64,000 nt of DNA, from the NCBI RefSeq assembly GCF_037126465.1, contig NC_088202.1, forward strand, positions 86,222,160 to 86,286,159. Reading direction: 5' to 3'. Position 1 is the first letter of the stretch. The number at the start of each line of letters is the position of its first letter. The notes under the pieces were generated by a model. That model was not told the DNA's origin, did no database searches, and was given only the letters and a program-made list of their open reading frames with translations. The position numbers and the translations under genes are program-made. The stretch comes from Ornithodoros turicata (lineage: Eukaryota; Arthropoda; Arachnida; Ixodida; Argasidae). Positions 22,059 to 32,312 of the stretch are shown here, piece by piece.

Positions 22059-22480
22059 CACTCTAAAAACAGAACTTCACCGCATAGCACGCTGTGCGCC
22101 AACCATTCCGAAGAATGATAGGGTTATCGCTTCTGATTCGAAGAGAGAGGGGGGGGGGGGGCGTACGCCTTTTTGTGGCAATTTTCATATACCCAAATTG
22201 CCACAAAAGGCGAATCAGAAACGATAACCACACTCTTAAAGAATGAACTTCACGGGAGGTGTACGCCTTTTCTGTGACAATTATGAACAGCATAAGTGTC
22301 ACAAAGAAGGCGTACGCCTCCCGTTTTCAACAAATCAGGGCAGATAACGACATCATTCGAGATTATGGTTGGCTACGAGCGTGCTATGCGGTGAAGTTCA
22401 TTTTTAAGAGTGCATATCATTCCTGGCAATGGTTGGCACACAGCGTGCCACGCGGTGAAGTTCTGTTTTTAGAGTGTACA
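22059..22480. mobile_element. MITE, family 2, split by a family 1 MITE
   Basis: The left arm and loop (22059-22230) and the right end (22413-22480, CTGTTTTTAGAGTGTA) belong to one family 2 copy. A family 1 element (22231-22412) is inserted in the right arm. The pre-insertion sequence is recoverable by eye from other family 2 copies. Confidence 0.75.
22231..22412. mobile_element. MITE, family 1, internally deleted, nested
   Basis: It starts CACTCTTAAAGAATGAAC and ends TTTTTAAGAGTG. Its left arm lacks about 70 bp between AACTTCAC and the GGGAGGTGTACGCC core. Confidence 0.75.
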
Positions 22481-22607
22481 GGCTGCAGGAGAGGGAGCCT
22501 GCTAGGATTCCGGTTTCGATTTAAGCTTCACAGCTTTTTTTTTATTTTTATTCTTTTATTTTGGCAACTAACGAGTCTCCAACTGCCAAACCGACTTTGT
22601 TTCTCGT

Positions 22608-22828
22608 TTCTTCACCGCATAGCACGCAGCTACAGTCAACCATCATCTCGATTCGCTGACACGAGAGGCGAACGCCTTTTTTGTGACAATTATGTAGTCA
22701 TGTGAATTGTCACAAAAAGGCGTACGCCCCGCGTACTCCACAAGTCAGGAGTGATAAAGGTATCATTCTGTGCAGTGGTTCGCCTTCTGCACAGCGTGCT
22801 ATGTGGTGAACTTCTGTTTAAAGGGCGT
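22608..22828. mobile_element. MITE, diverged
   Basis: TTCACCGCATAGCACGCAG on the left, GAATTGTCACAAAAAGGCG in the centre and GTGGTGAACTTCTGTTTAA on the right. Confidence 0.6.
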
Positions 22829-23690
22829 ACAGAACGCAAGCATTACGCCAATACATTTCTGATCGGCGCGGTTTGGTAAACGAGGCACAGACGCGTTGTT
22901 GGCAATAAATTGCCCCATCATGTCAATTCGCACGCGCAGCCTATCTCCCATTTGTGAATGAAAGGCGCGCGTGGCTTCCCCCTGCTGGCGAAGACATGCC
23001 TCGGGACACTTTTTATGCTCCGCTCTTACAAGTTGGAAACAGCTTGCCGACTTGCCGTAATGGGAGCACGTTATGCATGTGCCGCCTAACAAGGTCCCAA
23101 CCTTCGCGCGTGCCCTCCACAATGGCGGCTGCCATCTGATATAGTGTCCGCCTGTGCTGCTTATCAGCGATTAGGCCGGTGCCTTCCACTTTTTATTATT
23201 CTACCGCGCTCCTTTTCGGCCGCGGCGTTGAATCAATAATGGTGGGCTTTGTCGGTCCCTGCACATGCAGTATATGCGGGATTGAAATGCTGGCGGCTTG
23301 TTCAGGGCGGGGGAGTTAGATTAGGGTAAAAAGATGGAAGGCTTTGATCGGAAGAGCATCGCTTCTTGACGTTGGATTTTGTATGCCCGGGGAGGGTCTC
23401 TTGTTTAGGGCGCACGGATGTTTTTTTTTTCTTTTGTATTCATGGAATTGTCAGGTTGGAAGACAAGCATGGGATTGTGCTTCGGTCATCATGAAATGAT
23501 TTTCAACTAGAACACGGTTTATAGGTTGCATTAAAACAAAGTTATGCGTGCGCCTATCAAAGCACAAGTAAGAATAATCTTTTTCTTTCTTTCAATCAAT
23601 CAATCAATAATCTTGCATTAGAAAAAAAATTTAAGGTTTGGGATCCACAAAACTGGTGAAAAGTAATGTTGTGAGGGGCTTTCCCGCTAA
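22829..23690. other. Unique-looking DNA, no gene recognised
   Basis: A 107-codon minus-strand frame (22799-23122) is open but begins inside the MITE and shows no domain. GC content is raised at 22850-23250. Confidence 0.35.
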
Positions 23691-23697
23691 CGTAGGA

Positions 23698-23912
23698 AAA
23701 GTGGCGGAAAAAGACACGAAGCAAGGATAGATACAAGTGTTTAATGTAATGTGGGCGAGCAAGTTATTTATACGGTGTTAGAGGGAGGGAGTGGTTCTCA
23801 GACAATTAGGGTCTCCCTCTAACACTGTATAAATAACTTGTTCGCTCATTTTGCATTAAACAGTTGTAGTGCCGCGCTTTTTCTATCATTGCTTTGTGTC
23901 TTTTTCCATCCC
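23698..23912. repeat. Hairpin repeat, 85-100 bp arms
   Basis: GGAAAAAGACACGAAGCAAGG through TTATTTATACGGTGTTAGAG on the left pairs with CTCTAACACTGTATAAATAA through CAAAGCACAAAG-like sequence on the right. The spacer is about 20 bp. Arms have diverged by small indels. Confidence 0.65.
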
Positions 23913-23913
23913 G

Positions 23914-23990
23914 CACCTCATGTGGAGAATTTCCCCGTTCAACATAATCAATTGATCTGTTGTTGTTTTTCGTCCCTTTTGCTACGTTAA
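23914..23990 (+). repeat. 3' end fragment of a non-LTR retrotransposon
   Basis: CCGCACCTCATGTGGAGAAT and following bases match 49858-49915, which lies in the 3' region of a decayed plus-strand non-LTR element. Confidence 0.45.
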
Positions 23991-24250
23991 CGCGAAAACT
24001 CCTTCAACGGTATGCAATACTAAGTAGACCAGGCCAAAAGTCTGTTAGACGTATACCATAAAATTACAAGAATCACTTTAAAATTACAAGAATGACTTTC
24101 ATCTGAAATGTTCGTCATTTTCTACGTCGTTGTACAGGCGTGCCTTTTATATATTAAGGTGATATTCTCTATGGCGGATAATAGATAACAGCTTATGAGA
24201 TAAAATAAAATTATAAAATTCACAAAGAAGTAGATTTTCTTGCACATACC

Positions 24251-24470
24251 CGAATTCTAAAGACAGAACATGGCCACACACGCTGAAGAATCAGAATTCT
24301 TGTGACGATTCCGACCACTCGTGATTTCTGTAAAGCGCATGGCGTACGTCTTTGCGTGACACTCAGCATAACTGCATAAATGCCACTAAAAAGCGTACGT
24401 CTCCCCTTTCAGTCGGGATGATGGTTGGCTATAGGAGTGTGTTGTGCAGTGTACTTCTGTTTTTAGTGCA
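24251..24470. mobile_element. MITE, family 2-like, diverged
   Basis: It starts CGAATTCTAAAGACAGAAC and ends TACTTCTGTTTTTAGTG. Both cores (GGCGTACGTC and GCGTACGTC) are present. Confidence 0.6.
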
Positions 24471-25641
24471 TGTAAAGTATTACCCGTCCACGTACATTCT
24501 GACAAAACTGTTAGACAAAAAAAATAATGATAAAGAAAGAAGGTAGATTATATAGGGTTGCTGGCTGTGCCAAATGACGAAGACTTCGCTTTAAAAGTGC
24601 CGCAACACCCTCATTAGACCGTTGCTCTTGATCTCTCACTTAAGACAGTAACGACGAACGTTCGTTGAAGTGCTTCCTAAGAGTATAGGGGAGACCGGGG
24701 AGAGTTGTCACACGGGTCAGTTGTCACACTCGCTACTTAAAGAAAATGAAGCAGAGCAGCTGCGCCATTTTCCCGCTGTTTGTTAGCGGCACCGAGCAAC
24801 CACTCACTGAATAAACCTTCGTTGTCATGGACTGCATGGCAAGCTGCACACAGCATAAGACTTGTTTCAGTGACGAGTAAAAATTTTCCGTTCTTGCAAT
24901 TTTCAAATTTTGCACGACGCACAGCTCTAAAGAATGCACGTGTTCGTAACGTTTATTCAGCTTTCGGAAATCTTTTCACGGATTTTCAGCGGTATACGTT
25001 TCACAGTTAAGTCCATTGCTGAGGTAAAGTCACTGTGGGTGTCGTAGGGGTCAGTTGTCCCACATCGGGTGGGGTAAGTTGTCACGTGCTTCATTTGGTA
25101 GCGCAAACTATATCTGCGAGAAAGTGTTTCAGTAGCTCTTTCAGTACACCTTAGAGATCGTGTAATAATTTAGTGCCGCTTTTTAGATTTACAATGCCAG
25201 TCTACAGCCAGTAATGGCTAGCTTGCAGTGCACCCATGAATCTTGTACAGCTATAGGACAGACGTGTACGTTGTGCGAATGTAAGGCTTATGATAATGGG
25301 TTCTTTTCTGCTCGTTTAGTTTGTTTTCCATATACATTTCCAATGGGTATTCCATTCCGTACACCTCCACAATAAAGCTTACGAGAAAATGCAGCTGAGG
25401 GAACTTGCCTAGGTCCGTGTGACAACCTGCCGCGCTACTGGGGCGTATTGTCACACTTGACGTCGTCCGCGCAAATGTTTGTTTTTAAATATATATATTT
25501 CATTTCATTTCATTTCATTTATTTACTTTAAAGACCATTGTGAAGGGAATTACATAAAGGGGGAAGTTTTGTAACAAGACAAACACCAAAAAACGATGTA
25601 CACAAAAATGCCCAAAATTCGTTTACTCAACAAATAGAAGT

Positions 25642-28443
25642 TCATTCGTTTTGAAAATGATCATAGCAACTGGAAATAAATGACGATATATTTGGGTCTG
25701 ATGCTATGTGGGCAGGAAGGTCATTCCAGTTTGATACCATCAGCTGGTGAGGAGAGTAGAGGAATTTTTTGGTTCGCGTAGGTGGAGCAAGTACTTTGTA
25801 CGGGCGATCAAGTCGTGGAAATAACTTGTGAGGGGGTTGACAGTAACTGGGGTGGGGAAGGGGGTGACCGTAATATAACGTATGAAAGAACGCCAGGCCT
25901 GATACCTTTCGTCTGGTAATCAAAGGAGTAAGAGAGAGTTGGGCTTTAATGGCTGAGACGCTGGAAAAAGGATGATAATCACGAACAATAAACCGCGCTG
26001 CTCTGTTCTGTACAGATTCTACTTTATCGATTAAGAGATCTTGGGATGGATTCCAGATCGTAGAGGCATATTCCAGCTGTGGTCGGACTAAGGTTGTGTA
26101 AGCGAGAGACTTCGTTTCAGGTGAGGCCAGGCGCAGGTGACGCTTAATAAAGCCTAATGATTTATTTGCTTGAGTCACGATGGAATTTATGTGTGAGGTC
26201 CAGGTGAGGTCGCTTGTTATAGTGACACCGAGATATTTCTACGCAGAGGTTCTTTGCAGTGAAGAATGCGGACTTGTGTATGTATACATATATGGGACTG
26301 TCAGAGAAGTGACTGTCATGCATTTAGATTTATCGTCATTGATTTCCATAAGCCATTTAGAACACCAGGAGTAAAGACTATCCAGGTCAGATTGAAGAAT
26401 CTCGCAATCCTTTACTGATTTGATACTTCGGTAAATAATACAATCGTCTGCATAAAACCTGATTGTTGATTGAACAGAGTCACGTAAATCGTTAATGTAC
26501 ATCAAAACAGGATAGGACCCAACACAGAGCCTTGGGGGCTCCGGACTTCACCAAACTGTGTGGAGACTTTTTGCCATCCATGATAACCGTTTGATATCTA
26601 TTTTGAATGAAGGCACGCAACTATTTTAGACCTTGAGGATGTAGCTTGTAGTTAGCAGTCTTTAGAAGGAGTCGTTGATGGGGGACCTTATCAAAAGCCT
26701 TTCTAAAATGAATAAATAGGGCATCAGTTTGACCATTTCAATGCAGGCAATTGTGAAGATCGGTCACTAATTCAAATAGTTGTTTCTCGCACGAGAAATG
26801 CTTTCGAAAGCCATGTTGGTTTTTGAAGAGAATACCGTTAGCATCAAGATGGTCCATTATGTGAGAAACCAGTATCTGCTCTAGAATTTTGCATGGGATT
26901 GGTGTCAGCGAGATCAGGCGGTAATTGTCCACTGAGCTAGGAATTCCGCTTTTATGGATGGGTATAATATTGGCTTGCAACCAGTCGAAAGGTAATTCAC
27001 CTTCACATAGAGAATCTTGATAAAGGCAACTCAGGAGGAGGCTGGAGTACTGGACCGTTAACTTTAGAATTTTGCTATCGATGCCATCTGGCCCGGCTGA
27101 GCATGTGTTAGGTAGCTTATCTATTAATGTTGGTATGCCCAATGGATTGATAATTACTGGAGGCATCTCTTGCAGTACTTGTAGGGGTGAAACGTCAAGG
27201 GGGGGAGGGGAACTTTCTTCAGTGAATACAGAGGAAAAGAAGCGGTTGAATTTACCAGCTGCCTCATCGGCTATGGAAGTTTCCCCATTATCTTTTAAGG
27301 TAACGGGAGTTTTCCCGCGCACTTTCGGATTAATTATTTTCCAGGCTTGTTTTGGGTTTGTTTTTAAAATATGTCGTAAATCGTCCTTGAAGAAGCTAGT
27401 TTTCCTCATCTTCACTTCTTTTTTATAGAGCTTACGACACTCATAATAGGCCATCCATGTCTCCGCAGTATCTTTTCTTTTGGCCTTGCGAAATAGTCTT
27501 TTCTTTTTATTATCTAGTCTTCGCAAAGAGCGATTGAACCATGGGGAAGACTGCGTTTTTCGTACCGTGATGCAAGGAACGAAACGTTCGCGCACTGTGA
27601 GAAGGGCATCCCTTATGCGAATCCAGTTATCATTGATGGAGTTGTCATGACCTGTATTCAAAAAGTTCTTGATGAAGGTTGAAAGGTACAAGTCAATTTG
27701 GGCTGTATTTGTCTTCTTATAATCCCAGATTTTGGTACTGCGTTGAGTCCTTTTCATAAATTGGATATTTGTATCGATAAGCACAACGTCATGATCGCTT
27801 GATCCTCTAATATGAACCGGTGGTGAGGAAGTAATTTCGTCAGACACAAGAAATAAATCCAACAAAGCGTTTCCACGTGTAGGAAGCGTTATCACCTGTG
27901 ATAAGCCATGGAAAACGCGAAGGTCTATAAAATCAGTACACATGTGGGTGTTTCTGGAACCACTGTCGACGGTGAGATCCCACCAGTTTATCGAAGGAAG
28001 GTTAAGATCGCCACCGATAACTAAATTACTGTTCGGATAAGATTCCACGATTTGGTTTAAACAAAGTTGCAGCCTACAGACAAAGTTGTCGGTATACCCT
28101 GGGGGCATATAACAACGGTATTCAACGGTACTTGGGAAAGTGTGCAGTCGCCCACACAAAAGTTCTAGAACTGTATCAATTGAAATCTCATGGGAAACAA
28201 TGCTCTTATCCACACCGACGATAACGCCCCCTCCCCTCGATAAACATCTGTCCTTTCGATAAATCGTAAACAAGTTGGTTAGTGGAATCTCACTGTTGTT
28301 GATATCTGGGTGCAACCAGGTTTCAGTTCCCAAGATAACTTGAGGTCAGGTGTCTTGTATTAGGCTTTGTAATTGGTCTTGCTTACACAGAAGACTGCGA
28401 AAGTTAGTCACAAGAAACGTTACTTTAGGTTTTTCAAATAACA
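25642..28443 (-). pseudogene. Non-LTR ORF2: EEP endonuclease plus reverse transcriptase, broken
   Basis: From about 28443 the frame reads VTFLVTNFRSLL, meets one TGA at about 28345, and continues as ILGTETWL. The EEP nuclease motifs are GGDLNLP (about 28010) and SDHDVVLID (about 27780). The linker has FFKDDLRHILKTNPKQAWK. RT motifs follow: SAGPDGI, LQANIIPIHKSG, YRLISLTPIPCKILE and NQHGFRKHFSCEKQL, which gives 531 open codons (28333-26738). After frameshifts come KAFDKVPHQRLL, then FYADDCIIY with the catalytic YADD (about 26440), then LGFIKRHL and LVRPQLEYASTIWNP (26178-25642). The C-terminus is SSFISSCYDHF. This enzyme copies the element RNA into a nicked target. Domain order and the lack of RNase H fit CR1/L2/jockey clades; the clade is inference. 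Confidence 0.85.
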
Positions 28444-28499
28444 TAGGGATATGTCAGTCCGTAACACATGGACGAGCATTGACATTATTAGAGTATACA

Positions 28500-28738
28500 T
28501 TAGGCGTCGCATCGGGTTTCGAGTGTGTAGGTCTTTCCTTTCTGGTTTGAGTTGCGGTATCGTAGATATATACTCTTATTGTTCAGGTGAAGGTTATTGT
28601 ACCGCAACTTAAAAGCTCCCCCTTGGTTTTTTGCGAACTCTACAAGTTTTCTACGTTCAGCACGCACTCCTGGGGAAAAATCCTGACGAAGTGCATAGTT
28701 AGTGTCCTTGACTTCGTAAGCAAGCGAGAGCATATATA
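28500..28738 (-). pseudogene. C-terminal part of non-LTR ORF1
   Basis: The frame VKDTNYALRQDFSPGVRAER, then RRKLVEFAKNQ, then FKLRYNNLHLNNK and a stop at about 28500 resembles the C-terminal domain of L1/CR1-type ORF1 nucleic-acid-binding proteins (DFS...VR..R..L...AK pattern). It is cut at its 5' side by the foldback insertion. The continuous open frame beyond 28738 is foldback sequence, not ORF1. Confidence 0.65.
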
Positions 28739-29672
28739 CAGGGTGTTTCAAAAAACGTGTCATTCGGACTTTATAAAAAAACGGGTCGGCGGAAAAATAC
28801 GGGGTAAACGGCACTTGTGTGGCAACTGAATTTGCCATCTTGTAAAAATATTTTCATTTGATTTTAATTAAAAGAAATTGAATTTCTTTAATGGAACTTC
28901 AAAATTTCCCAAGTCAACCTCACGTTTGTTTTACAGAATTAGAGAGCCCGTAGCGAACTTAGTCAGAACCACCAAGAAATCCACTCGATATTGCAAAGGG
29001 AACTGCACAAAAAAAAAAAAAAAGTCCAGAAGTTGAGATCTTGAAGAAGTTGAGGCATCAGAGTTTCGGGTATTCAACAGCGCACCAAATCAGTCGCAAA
29101 GATGCGCGGAGGGCAGGACATGTTCCTGCCCCCATGAAGAACAGTTTATCGCTGGACCGGCGTGCAGCACAAGACGCACCGATAACAAGGCGGGTGACAT
29201 TCCACCTTCCGTTGATAAGCGGCAAACAAAAATGATTCCGCCTCTTTTTTCCCGCCCTGTTTTTTTTTTCGACCTTCTATCTTTCATGGGGGCAGGAGCA
29301 AGTCCTCCTCTCCTCGAATCTTTGTGTCTGATTTCGTGCGCCGTTGAATACCCGAAACTTTGAAGCCTCAATTTCGGGACTTTTTTTGGGCAGTTCCATT
29401 TGCAATATCGAGCGGATTTCTTGGTGGATCCGGCTAAGTTCGCTAAGGGCTCGCTAATTCTGTAAAAAAAAAAAAAGTAAAAAAAACGTTAGGTTGACTT
29501 GGGAAATTTTGGAGTTCAATTAAAGAAATTCAATTTATTTTAATTAAAATAAAATGAAAATATTTTTGCAAGACGGCAAATTCAGCTGCCACACAAGTGC
29601 CGTTTACCCCGTATTTTTCCGTCGCCCCGTTTTTTTATAAAGTCCGAATGACACGTTTTTTTAAACACCCTG
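28739..29672. mobile_element. Foldback element family A, complete, inserted in ORF1
   Basis: A 934-bp element from CAGGGTGTTTCAAAAAACG to TTTTTTTAAACACCCTG with TATA on both sides. The arms match those at 11484-12372 and 7963-8758. It interrupts the retrotransposon ORF1, so it is the youngest layer of this nest. Confidence 0.85.
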
Positions 29673-29967
29673 TATATATACCGTTTTTGAAGTCAGCTTT
29701 AGTTTAATATTTGCATTCTGTAGCCAAAAGATCGCACTAAAATCGAGCGTTGGTTTCATCAGCCTGACACAATTAAGTACTTGCGTCACAACAAAATCAG
29801 AAGTAAAAACTGTGACAACTCTCCCCGGCCTCCCCTACGTCGACCATGAAGAAAACTGCTCGTTCGGGAGGCGTATCAGACGTTTGAGGTAGCGTCATGC
29901 CTCGAACATGTTTAGCCTGTGATGATAACGGGGCAACGACTATCGAAGGGGGGAAGACAACTATATA

Positions 29968-30823
29968 CAGGGTGTCACAGAAAACGTTTCATTGAATTAT
30001 AACAAAAAAAAACTACAACACCTAGAGTCATGCGGTCAACGGCATTTGTTCTTACTAGGTTTTTGCCACCTGATGTGAATGTCGTGTAACGTTGGTTTAA
30101 TTATGTATATTTTTGCGAACTGAAGTCCGAAATTTGCCAATTAAAGGTCGCTCTTTTACCCCACCAATGTGACGAGCGTGTCTAATTTACTCAAATTAAT
30201 GATAATTGACACGGATATTCAGGAGCTATCCCATCGGAAAAATTATCTGAACATCATGCTCTACGGAATTCCAACAGGATAGCACGCGACAAATTTTTTA
30301 GCACAATCTTTGTCAGTCCAACGAAAGGAGGTTGGAAACCGAGCCCACCCCGGCATCGTAGGAAAAGATAACAAGGGCATGGCCTATCGCGCCCGACTTT
30401 CGCTGGGATAATGCTTTCCCTCTCCCAATTTCAGCAACTGCTACTTTTTCTACTATCATTCTGTGGGCTGAGTTTGGAACCTCCTTTCGTCGGACTGAGA
30501 GCGATCGCGCTCAAAAAGTCATCGCGCGTTATGGTCCGGTGCTTCGAAAAGCATGATGTTCGGCTATGTTTTCCGATGGGATAGCTCGTGAATATCACTG
30601 CCAATTATCATGAATTTGAGTAAATTCGGGACGCTCTTCATATTGGTGGGATAAAAAAGTGACATTTACTTGGCAAATTTCCGAGTTCATTTCGCAAATA
30701 TTTACATAATTAAACTTACGATACATGACATTCACATCAGGAGGTGGCAAAATGCCGTTGACCGCATGATTCTAGGTGTCGTAGATTTTTTTATTATAAT
30801 TCAATGCCACAATTTCATTCAAT
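29968..30823. mobile_element. Foldback element family C, right terminus lost
   Basis: It starts CAGGGTGTCACAGAAAACG. GTCATGCGGTCAACGGCATT on the left pairs with AATGCCGTTGACCGCATGAT on the right. GAAGTCCGAAATTTGCCAAT is the inner block equivalent to that of families A and B. The right end breaks off at about 30823, where a MITE terminus begins. Confidence 0.75.
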
Positions 30824-30840
30824 GACACTTTTAAAGATGA

Positions 30841-31010
30841 GGGGGGGGGGGGGTGTCGAGGTAGCTTGCCGTTGTTGGCCGCACTCAAGTGGGCATCGTC
30901 ACGACTATAGCCAAAAAAAAAAAGGAAAAGAAGGTGGGAGAAAGGGGAGTTGAGGACTTCAAAGTGATGTAGAAGCAGGATGACCGGTACTGATGTGACG
31001 GAACGGATGG
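30841..31010 (-). mobile_element. 3' end of an R1/I-like non-LTR element in the left MITE terminus
   Basis: 170 bp are the inverse of the 3' part of 31692-32290 (CTATAGCCAAAAA, GTGGGCATCGTCACG) and begin with a G run, so the element RNA ended in poly(C). A 5-bp duplication GATGA flanks it (30836-30840 and 31011-31015). Confidence 0.75.
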
Positions 31011-31241
31011 GATGAACTTCACCGCATAGCACGCTCCTAGCCAATCATCATCCCGAGTAACATCGTTATTTCTCTGGATTTGCTGAAAGTGTGTGTGTGT
31101 GGGGGGGGGGGGGGCGTACGCTATCGTTATAGCATTATGCAGTTCCTAATTGCCACAAAAATGGCGTACGCCCCCCCCCGTTTTCATCAAGGGAGGGAAC
31201 GCTGTCATTAGGGATGATGGATGGCAAGGAGCGTGTATGTA

Positions 31242-31479
31242 CCCTGTTAAAACAGAACTTCACCACATAGCACGCTCCTAGCCAACCATCATTCCGAATG
31301 ATATCATTCTGTGCATTGATTTGTTGAAAATGAGAGGAGGCGCCTATCTGGGACAGATTATCTTGTCCCAGATAGGCGCCTTCCCCCCTGTTTTGAACAA
31401 ATCATGACACAGAATGATATCATTTGGTATGATGGTTGGTTAGGAGCGTGCTATGTGATGAAGTTCTGTTTTAACAGTG
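31242..31479. mobile_element. MITE, CACTGTTAAAAC subfamily, complete
   Basis: A 238-bp foldback from CCCTGTTAAAACAGAACTTC to GTTCTGTTTTAACAGTG with TA at both ends. The inner core GGCGCCTATCTGGGACA replaces the usual GGCGTACGCC. Confidence 0.8.
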
Positions 31480-31505
31480 TAGTGAAGCTCTGTGTTTAGA
31501 GTGTA

Positions 31506-31691
31506 CACTGTTAAAACAGAACTTCACCACATTTGAAAACGGGAGGCGTACGCCTTTTTTGTGAACTTATGCTGTTCATAATTGTCACAAAAAAGGCGTA
31601 CGCCTCCCGTTTTCAACAAATCAGGGCAGATAACGATATCATTCGAGATTATGGTTGGCTAGGAGCGTGCTATGAGGTGAAGTTCATTTCT
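31506..31691. mobile_element. MITE, chimeric, left arm shortened
   Basis: CACTGTTAAAACAGAACTTC joins directly to TTTGAAAACGGGAGGCG of a family 1 copy. The right arm reads GGTGAAGTTCATTTCT and runs into the retrotransposon insertion at 31692. Confidence 0.7.
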
Positions 31692-32290
31692 ATGAGACCA
31701 TCCTTAGCAGTCCCGGCCGACACTGGCAGGCTCATGGTCGTGAAACAGCTAGTTGAGGTGCGTCATCCTGGCATACAGGACATCATGCAGAATCACCGAC
31801 CCTCTCTTCCCACGAAAGATCTTCCCCGTGGTATGCAGACAATGCTCCATCGATTACGCACAGGATCTGCGTTCACGAACTCGCAACTGTGCAAGGTCGG
31901 CTCCAGGGAGGACTCCAGTTGCGGACACTGTAATCATCCGGAGACAATTGCGCATATCCTGACAGAATGCCGTGCATACCATACCATGCGGGAAACCCAT
32001 CTTCCCCACGCCAGGCCTGGTATACTGACGGATGTCCTCTTCCCCGAAGGTTCTTGTGCGGAACGACTTTCAAAAACTCGCGGCCTCGTGCGCTTTCTGC
32101 AAGAAACGGGCCTAGCGGAACGACCACTCTAGTGCACCTCTCACGTACCGGTCATCCTGCCTCTACATCACTTTGAAGTCCTCAACTCCCCTCTCCCACT
32201 TTCTTTTCCTTTTTTTTGGCTATAGTCGTGACGATGCCCACTTGAGTGTGGCCAACAACGGCAAGCTACCTCGACACCCCCCCCCCCCCC
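31692..32290 (+). pseudogene. C-terminal ORF2 and 3' UTR of an R1/I-like non-LTR element
   Basis: Translation from 31692 to the TAG at 32130-32132 gives RGMQTMLHRLRTGSAFTN, then CGHCNHPETIAHILTECRAY, then RGLVRFLQETGLAERPL. This is the terminal CxxC...H...C zinc knuckle and tail found after the RNase H domain in R1/I-type elements. Everything upstream is missing (5' truncation). A 150-bp 3' UTR ends in a run of C. An 8-bp duplication TCATTTCT flanks the insert (31684-31691 and 32291-32298). The 199-codon frame starting at 31533 is an accidental fusion with MITE sequence. Confidence 0.75.
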
Positions 32291-32312
32291 TCATTTCTAA
32301 GAGTGCAGCTGT

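Larger units (their letters stand above)
25488..28738 (-). mobile_element. CR1/jockey-like non-LTR retrotransposon, 5' truncated
   Basis: On the minus strand the order is the end of ORF1 (about 28735-28500), ORF2 with endonuclease and reverse transcriptase (about 28443-25642), a short 3' UTR, and a 3' tail of (TGAAA)n repeats (25500-25520). It lacks poly(A). The 5' part is lost at the point where the foldback element inserted. ORF2 has a few stops and frameshifts, so this copy is inactive but not very old. Confidence 0.85.
24686..29837. mobile_element. TIR element (TAGGGGAGACCGGGG) hosting two later insertions
   Basis: The left end TAGGGGAGACCGGGGAGAG (24686-24712) and the inverted right end CTCTCCCCGGCCTCCCCTA (29811-29837) match with one difference over about 25 bp. 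Next to the left end the word GTTGTCAC(A) recurs (24710, 24722, 25050, 25078, 25420, 25450), so this is another word-rich element. It has no gene of its own. Its interior was hit by the non-LTR element at 25488-28738, which was then hit by the foldback element at 28739-29672. Confidence 0.65.
30826..32312. mobile_element. MITE, family 1, hit twice by the same retrotransposon 3' end
   Basis: The outer left terminus CACTTTTAAAGATGA (30826-30840) and the outer right terminus AAGAGTG (from 32299) are separated from the rest of the arms by retrotransposon segments: 30841-31010 in minus orientation and 31692-32290 in plus orientation. MITE arm sequence continues on the inner side of each. Further MITE copies (31242-31479 and 31506-31691) fill the middle, so the unit is a composite. 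Assignment of each half to one original element is inference. Confidence 0.55.

Noticed and set aside
28500..28838. 112-codon minus frame as a complete small protein
   Set aside because: Its first third is foldback-element terminus; only the rest is ORF1 of the retrotransposon.
31533..32132. 199-codon frame as a new gene
   Set aside because: It is an accidental in-frame fusion of MITE sequence with the end of a retrotransposon ORF2; the join coincides with the insertion boundary at 31691/31692.
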